Assembly: GCA_963971405.1 (NCBI GenBank)
Contig: OZ020491.1
Span: forward strand, 25,104,855 to 25,168,854
Length of the DNA: 64,000 nt
Direction of reading: 5' to 3'
Source of the DNA: Psococerastis gibbosa
Lineage: Eukaryota > Arthropoda > Insecta > Psocodea > Psocidae
Every line of letters starts with the position of its first letter. The stretch's first letter is position 1. A program made the position numbers and the translations under genes. Under the pieces are notes generated by a model that was not told where the DNA came from, made no database searches, and saw only the letters and a list, made by a program, of their open reading frames with translations. Of the stretch, positions 52,037 through 62,869 are shown in pieces.

Positions 52037-53079
52037 AAAAGAACCGGTCCGAGCTTGCTAGCGCACATGCTTTCTTATGTTCAATTAGTAGATAGATAAT
52101 ATATAATTCCATAGTAAATAATTTTACTAGCGTTCCCTCGGATCTCTCGACTTCCCCTATCCCAAATCACTGAATTGATCGATGGGATTGCGTATTATAG
52201 AACGGGCAGACCAATACATTACAACACAGTAATAATGACACAGCGAATTTTCCATAATTTCTTAAAAAAATAATTTTTGACCCAAAACCAAATCTTTGTT
52301 GGAAATGTTTGTTAGTTTTGTTAGGTACACCTAAAACATACCTGCAGCCTGATCGGGGCGTTTATAATACCGGTATTTATTTAATCCACTGGTAAACAAG
52401 ATAATTTTATAATGGAAAGTGCTATTCAAAATTTGTTTGTATACAGTTATAATCCTAGTGTATTTATTTAACCCCGGTATTATAAACGCCTCGATCAGAC
52501 TGCTGAAAGTGGGAAGGTTCCACAGAAAAATAATTTTTTAGTCATTTATAATGAAAATTTAACCAAATTATCGAGGCGCAAGCGAATAACCATTGCGTTT
52601 TGTTAACATTATAATAGCGACTACAAGAAGTGTGAATTTAAAAGAAATCGTTGGAGCCGTTTGGAGAATTTTTTTTTAAATAGTTTATTTTGAGTTTTTT
52701 GATGATAAAACCCCCCAAAATTGAGTTAGCCCAAAAAAAAATTGTTCCAAGGCATATGATAATTCTAATACATGCCAAATTTAATCAAAACCCACCGAGT
52801 AGTTGCCCGCAGTCCGCAAATCGATGAACAGACAGACAGATATTTCGTAAAAATCACTTTTGGGTTCCTGGGACCTCAAAAGGTATAAATTCATCGGAAT
52901 CGGACATTTTGACCATCACAAAGTTACACTGCGAAGAAAGATCGCCGGAGATATAAGAAGTTTAGGACTGTGTGGAAACACTGCTGTCGTGCCGCCTACC
53001 CTCCATGAGGATAAGGCGCGGTAAAAGTAAGTAGCCTACAAAGCTTTCCTTGTACTACGTATTATAAATAGAAAAGCAA
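52037..53079 (-). repeat. R1 element, degraded, with two insertions
   Basis: Runs from 'agaaccggtccgagcttgct' to 'actacgtattataaataga'. It is interrupted by the palindromic element at 52342-52505 (ends 'cctgatcggggcg' and 'cgcctcgatcag') and by about 110 foreign bases at 52927-53037 next to its 5' end. Confidence 0.78.
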
Positions 53080-53479
53080 TAACATGTCCTTTACAGTTGT
53101 CTAGGTCCTATCCAGATAGGGAATGCAGTTACGCAGAGAGCAATTTACTGGACTCATCAATACTTAAAGTTTCAAACCTTTGCCGCTATTTTTAGTTGCG
53201 AACAGCATGTATTTTTTTTAATAAACAACAAAATGGCTACCATTTGTTGACAGTTTTAGACACAGACAAACGCACGCGGGTCGCGGGTTGTAATTTGCCA
53301 ATTAAAATTGACTGGTTTTATTTATATTTTCCGGTAAGTAGTACGAGTATTTTATAAAATGCACAAACGCAGGCAACAGAAATGATTACAGTCAGTAATA
53401 ATGCAATAATGAAGACCCATCATAGCCAAAAGTGAATCCATAGGAATTACTATTCCCTGCTTTGGACATTGCTGGTAAG

Positions 53480-53875
53480 TAAATTCAATTGATGATTGTA
53501 CAAGGGATGCCCCGAAGGACCTTTAATGCAGTGGTTTCCCGTTGCCTTCTGCATCCTTATGCCGTTGACTCCTCTGTTGAATTCTTCCGCCTTTAGGGAG
53601 CTTTTTCTCTCCCATGGACAAAAGGGTGCCCATGCCCTAGCTCCAAGGAGCTAGGTGGGGGATCTTTAACCGGACCCCACTCGGTACTGCTTGGTCGGGG
53701 ACTGCTTATTCATCTTATTCGCAGCTAACCATCATATCTGATGGCCGTTCACTATCCGCCACCTGTGACCCCACTAGTAGCTTGCAGTTCAGCCCTAGCA
53801 ATCATCATGAGCGAAATTTCGCTCAAATGATCGCCAATCTTCAACGTTGAAGGGGCACGAGAAGAAGAAGAAGAA
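53480..53875. repeat. dispersed repeat shared with 62283-62392
   Basis: Positions 53692-53799 ('tggtcggggactgcttattc', 'tatccgccacctgtgacccc') match 62283-62392. The upstream part ('ggagctttttctctcccatg') is present only here. A GAA triplet run follows at 53862-53876. Confidence 0.6.
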
Positions 53876-54028
53876 GGAATTCAATTGATCAATTCCGTAA
53901 ATGTTACTTTCTTTGGTGGCTTCACGTACGATACTAGTTAAAGTTAGTAGCCTATTACTTACTTTGTAGGCAACTTTAAACGACGATTCATATAATTTGC
54001 CCCAAGAGCATGCGCGACACCTTGCATA

Positions 54029-54422
54029 AGGCGCCCATTGCCTATTCCACCGACCGGCTAGGGCTATTTACAAAAACGGTGACGTGGTAGCAGACATTCA
54101 AGACTTAGGTGGCGTTTCCACCGACCTCGCATTGCAGAATGCAAATGACATTGACGGAAATTAGAATTTTTTCTTTTTATGGAAATCTATTAAAATGTTT
54201 GTACTTAACATACCCCATGACGCCATTTTTTAATTTTAGTCTGTTTGTTTGTGATTTTACAGTATGATCATTGATCAATTTTAAATATGGCATAGAGGAA
54301 AATAAACATTTCCGTCAATTCTGCAATGCGAGGTCGGTGGAAACCCCGCCTAAGTCTTGAATGTCTGCTACCACGTCACCGTTTTTGTAAATAGCCCTAG
54401 CCGGTCGGTGGAATGGGCGCCT
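54029..54422. mobile_element. type B composite MITE (most complete copy)
   Basis: Outer ends AGGCGCCCATTGCCTATTCC (with a small 'cctatt' duplication at the left) and GGTCGGTGGAATGGGCGCCT. The inner element is at 54107-54351. The outer arms pair over about 75 bases. Confidence 0.92.
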
Positions 54423-54603
54423 TAGTTCTGGAAAGATGGGAGTAATAGCTACCTAATGTATTCTGTTGACTGTGGCATACTGTTCAATTAAGTGTTACAC
54501 GGCCAACAGTCATCTTACAAATGATATTATAATATGCAAATGCTTGGCGTAGGCTACAACACTGTACCTTGTAAACAAGGTATAAATTAATAAAGCTTCG
54601 TAT

Positions 54604-54983
54604 GGCGCCCATTCCATTGACCGGCTAGGGCTATTTCCAACAACGGTGACGTGGTAGCAGACATTCAAGACTTAGGTAGCGTTTCCACCGACCTCGCATT
54701 GCAGATTGCAAATGACATTGACGGAAATGTTTGTTTTTCTTTTTATAGAAATCTATTAAAATGTTTGTAATTAACATATCCCATGAAGCCATTTTTTAAT
54801 TTTAGTTTGTTTGTGATTTTACTGTATGATCATTGATCAATTTTAACTATGGCATAGAGGAAAATAAAATTTCCGTCAATTCTGCAATGCGAGGTCGGTG
54901 GAGACGCCACCTAAGTCTTGAATGTCTGCTACCACGTCACCGTTTTTGGAAATAGCCCTAGCCGGTCAATGGATTGGGCACCT
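54604..54983. mobile_element. type B composite MITE, second neighbouring copy
   Basis: Same architecture as 54029-54422, only 181 bases away and in the same orientation. The inner element is at 54674-54912. The outer ends carry the 'attgaccgg' variant shared with the 23038 copy, so it is a separate subfamily and not a local duplication. Confidence 0.92.
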
Positions 54984-55001
54984 ATTGGAATGTGACAAGC
55001 T

Positions 55002-55352
55002 CAGTGCCGGATCAACCCTTATGGGGTATGAAGCCCACCCAATTTCATGGCCCCCCCTACCAACAATTTTTCATAAAAAAGAGAAAACCCTAGTTGGCTG
55101 CCTTAACCGTTCAGCTTTCCTTTCAATATTTTTTTTTTTTTTTTTGCCAATAGTGAACAGAACAGCATAAAAAACATAAATTAGTGCCACTTTTCCCCGC
55201 CGATTTCTAAAGTTTTAATAGTTTTACTTTTATTTTTAGAAATTTTCAATGAAATGATTTTTTTTGCTTGGGTGTATTAGGGGGGGGGGGCATTTTCAAC
55301 GGATTTTGTGTGGGGGTCCTAAGGCCTGGGCCACATGGTTAATCCGGCACTG
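55002..55352. mobile_element. non-autonomous hAT element with 8-base target duplication
   Basis: Ends CAGTGCCGGATCAACC and GGTTAATCCGGCACTG are inverted repeats starting with the hAT CA-G. The 8-base direct repeat GACAAGCT flanks both sides (54994-55001 and 55353-55360). There is no coding region. It contains T19 and G10 tracts. The intact target duplication points to a fairly young insertion. Confidence 0.92.
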
Positions 55353-55774
55353 GACAAGCTCGACAATTATAATAAACATTTTTAGAGTGAACGTTTTCCT
55401 TCTAAAAAATAGACAAGACTAAAGGTTTTTTCTTAATGAAGGTCGAGGAATTCGATCCTCTTTTCTTAGCTCAGTTAGCAGAAATGAGTCCTATTTTGCT
55501 TCGCTACGACCCACGTCCGGGTTCTCGCAGCTGCGCAACCGCTTAGCAACCGTCCGACACAATCGCCAACTCCCCTCAAACCAGCTTTGCTTTCTGACAG
55601 GTTTAAGCGATCTCTTGCGTGTACATAAGTCATAAACACCATTAATCATAGCAGTATTATTGTAGCAGTATATTAGGAACCTGAATAGGTTTATATACAC
55701 TATAGGAATGGCTGCATCCTTGGACCGTATTTTTTCCTTCCTCGCTTTCATCACAAAGAGGGGTCAGCGATACG

Positions 55775-55925
55775 GAATGTCCAATAAATTGTAGTATTAC
55801 ATGGTATATATAACACTGACATTAAATTAACTTTGGTTGAAGAGGTAACCTCCTCGTTATAACCCAAATTAGGTTAGGCGTAGATCGTGGGCTCGAATCC
55901 CGCCAAGCCCAGTTTTTTCCATATC
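55775..55925. repeat. rearranged S4 SINE
   Basis: Tail sequence in reverse orientation ('acattaaattaactttggtt', 'gaggtaacctcctcgttata') is joined to the 3' half of a tRNA-like head in forward orientation ('taggcgtagatcgtgggctc', 'gaatcccgccaagccca'). The 58725-58925 copy has head and tail in one orientation, so this is an inverted junction. Confidence 0.7.
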
Positions 55926-56495
55926 CTCTAATTTCGGTTATACGGAATGTTCTCTTCCACTGAAGAACCAGTAGAATCCGGGTTGATCGACCACGGCCCA
56001 TCAGCCGGGATTCTACTGGTTCTTTATTCGGCTCCGGTCGTGAAAGCCATTGCAGTTACATTGATTTCTTCCACTCTTTGCGATTCTGTGCTTCGGCTGC
56101 AGTTGCTCCTACAAGTCTGAGGTCTTGGCGGACCTTTGCTTCTACCGTCAGCCTGCCTGGGCCGTCCTCGTCTTCTTCTTTCCTCAGCTTCGATATGTTT
56201 TATCCGCCTTATCAGGTCATCTAGCGGCCTTCTTTCGACGTGGCCTCACCATGACTGCGGTCGTTCCCGGGCTTTATCGACTATGCTAGCTGTCTTCATT
56301 TCAGCTCTTATTTCGTCGTACTGGCGTCTATCAGCTAGTGTGAAGTAAGTAGGTAGAATAAGATGGGCGTAGACGGCAAGCGTGGAAGCAAAAGACCTTC
56401 TAGGTCGACGCTTATAGGAACTCAAATGAGTAGGCCCCACGAAGGAAAAAAAAAAAAAAAAAGTAGGTAGAAATAATTTTTTTTATAAATTTCAG
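55926..56495. other. unassigned stretch, likely decayed LINE
   Basis: The interval 56050-56345 is GC-richer than the flanks and has matching-length frames on both strands, but no motif I can name. An A18 tract lies at 56445-56462. Confidence 0.4.
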
Positions 56496-56714
56496 AAAAT
56501 TTACGTTCTGACGCAACACCCCTACTGCCTCTTATCAATAACAACTGAGCAGCAGCGAGGAATCTCGTATCACAGTGACCTGCGCTCTACAACTCTGTCC
56601 CGTGCTGGATCGAACCAAGAGGCAAGCTCGCGATGGCCTACTCAGTCGACACCGGGTGCTACCACGAGGCACATGGTGGACATTCGCGATTATTCTAAAG
56701 TAGTGTTAGTGTAG
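56496..56714 (+). other. possible orphan 3' coding exon
   Basis: After a good acceptor (T-rich tract, 'aaatttcag' at 56495) one frame stays open for 72 codons to TAG: it begins KIYVLTQHPYCLLSI, has SDLRSTTLSRAGSNQ, and ends VDIRDYSKVVLV. Base composition is richer in GC than the flanks and the other two plus frames close quickly. A donor-like AAAAG|gtaaga lies at 56747-56754. I recognise no family; a hydrophobic C-terminus could be a PDZ ligand. The minus strand has 'ggttcgatcc', a pol III B-box, so a tRNA-derived repeat is the main alternative. Confidence 0.35.
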
Positions 56715-57282
56715 TGCGGGGATCGGCTCTCAGCGCTAAAACGAAAAGGTAAGAATTTTTTTTTCATCTGTTATATTGCTGAAAAAAATTAGTTAAATTT
56801 TTTACTGTGAAATTGGAGTCTTTATGGTAGATAGAAAGATGGTAGTTTATAGTTAATTGCTTCTGTGACGGTTCCAAAGTTTCCAGTAACGTTTTTGGCA
56901 AATAAATTGTTTTTTTTTGGTGTAACCTACATGCACTAGAAAAATGTCCCCAAATTCCAGCATTCAAGGACGCGGCCGACTCAGCACATCCCTGAAGAGG
57001 AAGGGACTAAAATTCGGGATTGGAGTAGAACAAGGATTTTTTTTTTAAACCAAACTAAATTCAATTTTGACGCTTTTTGGGATTCCTCCGTCGATCATCT
57101 AGTCTATGATTAAAAGGCCTCATGATTTGTTCTTGGCTTGGGGTAACTTCATGCTGTGGATCTGTTATATATAATATATGATATTGTTGATTGTAGATAA
57201 AAACTAACATTATTCAAATGCCTCTTCTATTGAAGATTGGCAATCAACATGGCAATTGTAGCTAAATAAAATAAATAAATAA

Positions 57283-57440
57283 TTACTTTTTGTTGTTTCT
57301 ATTACTAAGCCAACCTAGTGGAGTTAGGACTATAAAGCCCTCTCTTACACTCAACTAGGAAGGCCCGGGACCGCCTGCTTTACATGCCCTCCGAAGCATG
57401 GCCAGAAAATGTAGCCATTGTGGGACACAAAAGAGTGCCC
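57283..57440 (-). repeat. tRNA-derived SINE family S1
   Basis: Minus-strand copy: 'ctactaagccaacctagtgg', 'gggaccgcctgctttacatg' and 'ctccgaagcatggccagaaa'. The head is truncated. Confidence 0.8.
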
Positions 57441-58724
57441 TGCACAGAAAATAGTGTGTTTTTCGCTTATCCCGGCACAAACTATCTGTTCAGTCACCAT
57501 TATTACGCGCTTCCATCTTCACCACGAGGAGGTACGAATAAGGGATTTTCGCGTTTTCGCCTCTGAGACCAAAAGGCGTTACTCAAAAGCTCAGCTACTT
57601 TGAAGAACTTACATTCCAAGTGTTAATAGAGAACATTAATTGGAAGGTGGGGGGTACAGACTAGACATAAAATGAAAATTTTGTTTTGGGTCTACGCAAC
57701 TCCTTCACCGGCAGGGGAAAACGCGGCTTCTGGCCGCTGGACATGTTGCTCGCCTGAACATCCCAAACAAAAGACCTCAGTTAAAGAATGGGAATCCTCT
57801 GTTTAGGCCTAAACCCGCAATGGGTGGCAATTTTTATTAAGAAAACAAATATTAATACATAAAAGTGGCACCATAAACTGTACCTATATCGTTAGTGGTT
57901 TTTTTCTCTCTTCTTTTTTTTTAGAATTTTTACAGCCATTTTTTATCGCATTTTCCTAACATTCTGAACGGTTTTAAATTAATAGGGGGCCCCAGCATGG
58001 GTTAATCCTATGTTAGTTTAGGTTAGTTAGTTTAGTTAATTTCTTACATCTGTGACCCACCGAGGTGGGATAGACGGCGTTCAATATAAAGTACAACTAG
58101 TACTACCTACACATTTAATGATTCAATCAATTTAAATAAAACAATATTGCCAAAGGCAATCGTTATAAGCGAAGGTATTGACTGCTGTAGTCTGTCAAGA
58201 GATGGGGGTTTTGTAATCACCCCAATCTAAATCCCAGTACTCATTTAAACTGTATAGAGGGCCATCCTTCAATTTCCTGTCAATAGCTGCTTTAAACAAC
58301 GGGAATTTCATTGTCATTGGGGCCCCCTTACCACCAATTAATATAATACGCTGTTGACCTGTTGTATATTTTTATATTATTAAATATCTTACTGCATAAT
58401 GTATGTACCTTTGAAATGCCTTCAAGTTTCGGCATTCGTTTCAATGAAAGCCTATTGGTTCTAGAGTGTGTATTCCCTAATTAATGTGGTACCGTACCTA
58501 TTAAACATTCAGTCAAGGTGACTCAGTGGTCAACTGCAGTGACTAATAATATACGAATAAGTTTTCTAGATGAAAAGGAAAATAATAATTTTTGTGATTT
58601 TTTTTTGCAAACAAATAATTTAGGTAATAGGTTAATAAATATACAAATGAAGTGGCTTGAGTATACAATTTCATTGTACATCAAGTGATTATTGATAAGT
58701 AGAGGATTTGGCATTTACTGGACT
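57441..58724. other. no gene recognised
   Basis: AT-rich sequence with a T-rich stretch at 57895-57925. The small open frames show no motif. Confidence 0.45.
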
Positions 58725-58925
58725 TGTCGGGGCTTGTGGTCCAGCGGTTAAGACGACGCCCCGGTTAGGCGTAGATCGTGGGTTCGAATCCCGCCAAGCC
58801 CAGTTTTTTCCATTTCCTCTAATTTCAGTTATAACGAGGAGGTTACCTCTTCAACCAAAGTTAATTTAATGTCAGTGTTATATATACCATATAATACTAC
58901 AATGTAATAGTTAGTATTCGTTAAA
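58725..58925 (+). repeat. S4 SINE with complete tRNA-like cloverleaf head
   Basis: Positions 58730-58801 fold as a tRNA: acceptor GGGCTTG/CAAGCCC (7 of 7 pairs), D arm with GTC/GAC, anticodon stem ACGCC/GGCGT, loop CCGGTTA, T stem GTGGG/CCCGC and loop TTCGAAT. The base before the would-be anticodon is C instead of the universal U33, and the sequence continues into a tail shared with 55775-55925, so this is more likely a SINE head than a working tRNA gene. Confidence 0.75.
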
Positions 58926-60151
58926 ATGTGTAGATAATGAATAGCCCCATGTAATATTGTTTCCAGTGAAGGGTTTTTTTGAAGTTTTTTTGGGGAGGCA
59001 GTTACAATTGATTGACCTAAATACACGGAAGTTACTGAATCGGAACGAAGATGGGTTTGCTGTGGCTTGATGCAATCATTTGTAGTCTTTCCAATAGTTA
59101 TGTAATGATACCTTCGATTATGATGAATGAATGAATGATTTTTTCCGATTCTTCTAAAAAAGGTTATTGTATATAGTCTTAAATTAAGTGAATTTTGAGA
59201 AACTTTCTATCATATCAGCTAGCAACAGATTTTTAAAATTATTTCGTCCTATCCTCCAGAAAAAAAAAGTTTGCACACACGAGCGAAAAAACCGGAACAA
59301 GCATTGTCCGGTCAAACATTTATTTTTTTACCGGACAGAGGTACGAAAAACTGGACTGTCTGGTGAAAAACCGGACACCTGGCAACCCTATCCTAAACCC
59401 TAATGAAAGTTATAGTGCTCTTACACGCCTCTCGTATATCCAGAAGGTTTAAGCAATTGAAGAGGCTGAGAGAGTGCTCCTTGTTATTGCATCATCCTTT
59501 CTCATTTTTTTGATTATTGCACAGTATTAACACCTCTTTAGAAGATTCAACAAAATTAAAAAAAAATAAGTATTCACACCGCGTCGAATCGATGTTAATG
59601 TTGTAATTTAACCCCCGAGTTAGAAACGTTAATTAGGGGTGAAAGGACTCCACCCCCACGGTCTGCTGTTCGATTAAAATTCAATTCACTGGAAATAACT
59701 ATCGTAGAGCCCTAAATGTGATGTCATAGGTAGAAGAAATGTTCCTATACATTTAAATAGATTAGATGTGAGTGTGACCGTCACTACCATGATTTGGCCG
59801 CCATTTAGTACTCTTTGGACTTCTCATCCTTATTGCCCTTTATTTTTTGCAACTTAAATAAAATAACTGTGACCGATCGGTACACTAGTGACATCTTCTT
59901 CCTTTAATACCTCTTGTATTGGAGTTTGGCGATCATCATGGCAATTTGTACCTTGGAGACACAGTTTTCGAACTCCTTCCTCCGTACGCTCACGCCAACC
60001 GATTTTTACAATATGCATATGCAAGTTTGATATTAGGCGCATATCAACAAATGTATAGGCACATTTTTTAAAAGGGATATGACATTTTTGACAGCTCTAC
60101 GATTGATATTTTTAATGAGAGATTTGACTTTTACACTTGTAAATCTTCATC
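58926..60151. other. no gene recognised
   Basis: AT-rich. A LINE-end-like fragment on the minus strand may lie at about 59905-59985 ('cgatcatcatggcaatttgt'). Nothing else stands out. Confidence 0.45.
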
Positions 60152-60473
60152 TGGCGGGGTTCCCACCGACCTCTCATTGCAGAATGCAAAGACATTGACG
60201 TGGTAGCAAACATTCTAGACTTAGGCGGGTATTCCACCGACCTCTCATTGCAGAATGCAAATGAAATTGACAGAAATTTTTGTTTTACTCTGTGCCATAG
60301 TTAAAATTGATCAATGATCATGGAGTAAAATCACAAACAAACTAAAATTAAAAAATGGCGTCATGGGATATGTTATGTACAAACATTTTAATAGATTTCT
60401 GTAAAAAAAAAAATTCAAATTTCCGTCAATGTCATTTGCATTCTGCAATGAGAGGTCTGTGGAATACCCGCCT
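60152..60473. mobile_element. type C MITE with only the left half of its outer layer
   Basis: Outer left arm 'ggcggggttcccaccgacct' with 'gacgtggtagcaaacattc' leads into a complete inner element (60223-60473, ends AGGCGGGTATTCCACCGACC and complement) whose core is inverted relative to the 51495 copy. No outer right arm follows. Confidence 0.85.
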
Positions 60474-60514
60474 TACCTATACTCTCTAAACTAATCCCCA
60501 TGCACAGAATCTAA

Positions 60515-60755
60515 CCGACTCGTATCTATACTTGGTTAAGTCATACTTTCGCCTGTTTCATTGCGTTAATGGTAAACTTGTCTCAGCTTGTCTATTATCG
60601 CTTGTAACCGGTGTTGGTTGACATCAAGGATGTGTGTACTAGTTTGCCAATGGCCAAAAATTCATTCGGAAGCAATACGAACAATTTCCGAAATCCATGG
60701 GGTTAGCATTGGACAAGGGATCTATGGGCCTATAAGTAGGCCTGCGTCCATAAAA
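60515..60755 (+). repeat. interspersed repeat family S3
   Basis: Full-length S3 copy: 'tatacttggttaagtcatac', 'cttgtctcagcttgtctatt', 'ccgaaatccatggggttagc', 'ataagtaggcctgcgtcca'. Confidence 0.75.
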
Positions 60756-61289
60756 AAATTAATTAAAAAATTGCATTACTCATCTAACGGACCATAAGAT
60801 TTTATTATTAAACAAGTTCATTGGGCTCAGTAAATTAGCCTAAATGTGCATTATACCGTATGATGTTAACTTAAAACCTTTTAATATTTTAATATTTTGT
60901 AAATTTTGTCGGGGATTTCATCATTCATCTTAATAAAGTTTGGCCATCTTTCAAAAGTAAAATTGCATTTCAGCGAGGTTTTATTGCAGCTAAAATGCAA
61001 TTAAGATATGCCTGGTGCACGAAGAGCTTCCACCCAATTACAGTTAATGGAAATGCAATGTAAATTATGTGTGACCGATTGGATTCAAACATTTATTAAT
61101 TAAGGCAGTGGCGGCTGGATCTTTTCAGAGAATATGAAATATTTTGGCCTCCCAAAGGTTAATAGAGAATTTGGACTATTTGATCGGAAGGTCGAAGTTC
61201 AAAAATTCGAGACTCGGCACGCCTGCCGCTTACCCGTAGTACTAGTATATAAAAGTAGGGGTAGGGGAAAGCGTGGGCTTCTTAATATG

Positions 61290-61700
61290 CTTCATCTAGC
61301 GAAAGTAGGCTATTATCATGGGAATTTGGACCTTAGCTGCTCTGAAAAGGGAAGTCGTGCTCTTACCAAACCACTGCCTCAGGTTTTTCACCCAGGATGT
61401 TCTTCTTCTGCCGGGGTTCACTCTGTCCTTTTATCTTCCCTTGGAGTATTACATGCAGAAGGCGATCCTTTTCGATCCTCAGCACATGTCCGAAGTATGT
61501 TCTCTTCTTCTTCTTTCTTCTTCCGGCTCTACAGCCCTTGGTGGGCTTTGGCCTGCTCGACAACACTCCTCCATTCTTCTCGGTTTTGCACAACGCTCCA
61601 CCATCTGGAGACTCCCAACTCGCGAAGGTCATTCTCTAACTCGTCCTTCCAGCGGTTTCTTGGCCGTCCTGGCAGTCGTCTTCCCGACGTTCCACGTAGC
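61290..61700 (-). pseudogene. LINE ORF2 C-terminal region, two blocks
   Basis: Block 61505-61700 on the minus strand encodes GRPRNRWKDELENDLRELG to the stop after AKAHQGL, almost identical to 10460-10640. The neighbouring block 61290-61500 encodes a 'RRTSWLKNLRQWFGK'-like segment shared with 34825-34975 and 62540-62735. The two blocks belong to the ends of two different LINE copies lying side by side. Confidence 0.65.
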
Positions 61701-61749
61701 CAGTTTTAATTCCAAGGAAGCTCGTTTGTTTTGCGGGGGTCGTCGTCTA

Positions 61750-62400
61750 GTTCCGGTATAGTTGTTCCGAGGCGTGTCTTGAGTCATCGCAACTTGGGTT
61801 TTTTTACGGTGTTAGGTCGTCGGCCTTACGCCCAACCTCTGCCAGAGGATGGGGGTGTTGATTTCGGGGTACCCAGCCCCTAGGTGATCGCCTTCTCTTC
61901 GGCTGGGAGTCTCACCCGCCCCTTCGCAGTACACCATTCGTGTGTTGCTCATTGCCGTTGGCCCTTTAGGGCTCTTCCGCCACTGAGTTGGATGACAGCC
62001 CTGCTGCCGACTGACATCGCCTTCAAGAGACTCTCACTTCTCTTCCCCTTAGGCTATGCTGTGTTCCGAGAGGATCTTCTGCATACTCAGCCGTTGAAGT
62101 TGCATCTCCTCCAACGCCGTTGTATCCATTGTCCATCTCTTCGTGCAGCGCGGGGGGGCAACACCTATTTAGTGGCGGTGTTACTCGCCACGTCACGATG
62201 GTTTCTAAGATCTGTGAGGGATTTGTTAGTAAGTGCATTGCCCAGTGCACTTACCACCTCAACCTCCACCATCGCCACTGCATGGTCGGGGACTGCTTAT
62301 TCAGTATATTCGCAGCTAACCACTATATCTAGTGGCCGTATCACTATCCGCCACCTGTGACCCCGCTAGTAGCTCGCAGTTAAGCCCTAACCCGAAGTAT
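61750..62400. repeat. dispersed repeat region including 62283-62392
   Basis: The final part matches 53692-53799. The rest is GC-richer with long but mutually overlapping frames on both strands and no named motif, consistent with decayed retroelement sequence. Confidence 0.45.
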
Positions 62401-62539
62401 GTTAGTTTCCGTTTCTTAACAATCAGCAGCAGCTCGACTTCTGTATCCATTCACCTACGGACCTCGGCATTGCTGACATGATATCTCCAAGATATGCGCA
62501 TCATTCGTCACATTTCAAATTCACTGATTCTGTTCTTCA

Positions 62540-62735
62540 TAGCTTGGATCAATGTCCAACTTCTAGCGAAGATGAGCGATCATCACCTTGGACCTTGCAG
62601 ACTGCTGCTCTCAAAAGCTCTTGCCAAACCACTGCCGCATGTTTTTCAACCAGGATGTTCTTCTTCTGCCGGGAGCCCTCAATCTTTATATTTGCCCTTG
62701 GATTATAATATGCAGTAAGGGATATTTTTCGTTCC
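62540..62735 (-). pseudogene. LINE ORF2 C-terminal fragment
   Basis: Parallel to the 61290-61500 block ('gatgttcttcttctgccggg', 'ccaaaccactgccgca'). On the minus strand this gives the Arg-rich RRTSWLKN-like segment. Confidence 0.55.
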
Positions 62736-62869
62736 TTAGCACATAGACAAAGTATGCTAGTTTCCGTTTTTTAACCGTCATCAGCACTACCAACCAAACC
62801 GCTAGCTGTTCGCTGCTGGCCCGAACATCTATTAGATTTGTCAGATGTTGCACTACAGGTCTACTCAGG

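Noticed and set aside
61134-61709. 191-codon plus-strand open frame
   Set aside because: The minus strand carries recognisable LINE C-terminal motifs with a proper stop, so the plus frame is antisense noise.
61884-62360. 158-codon plus-strand open frame
   Set aside because: No motif is present, part of it is a dispersed repeat shared with 53692-53799, and overlapping frames are open on the other strand.
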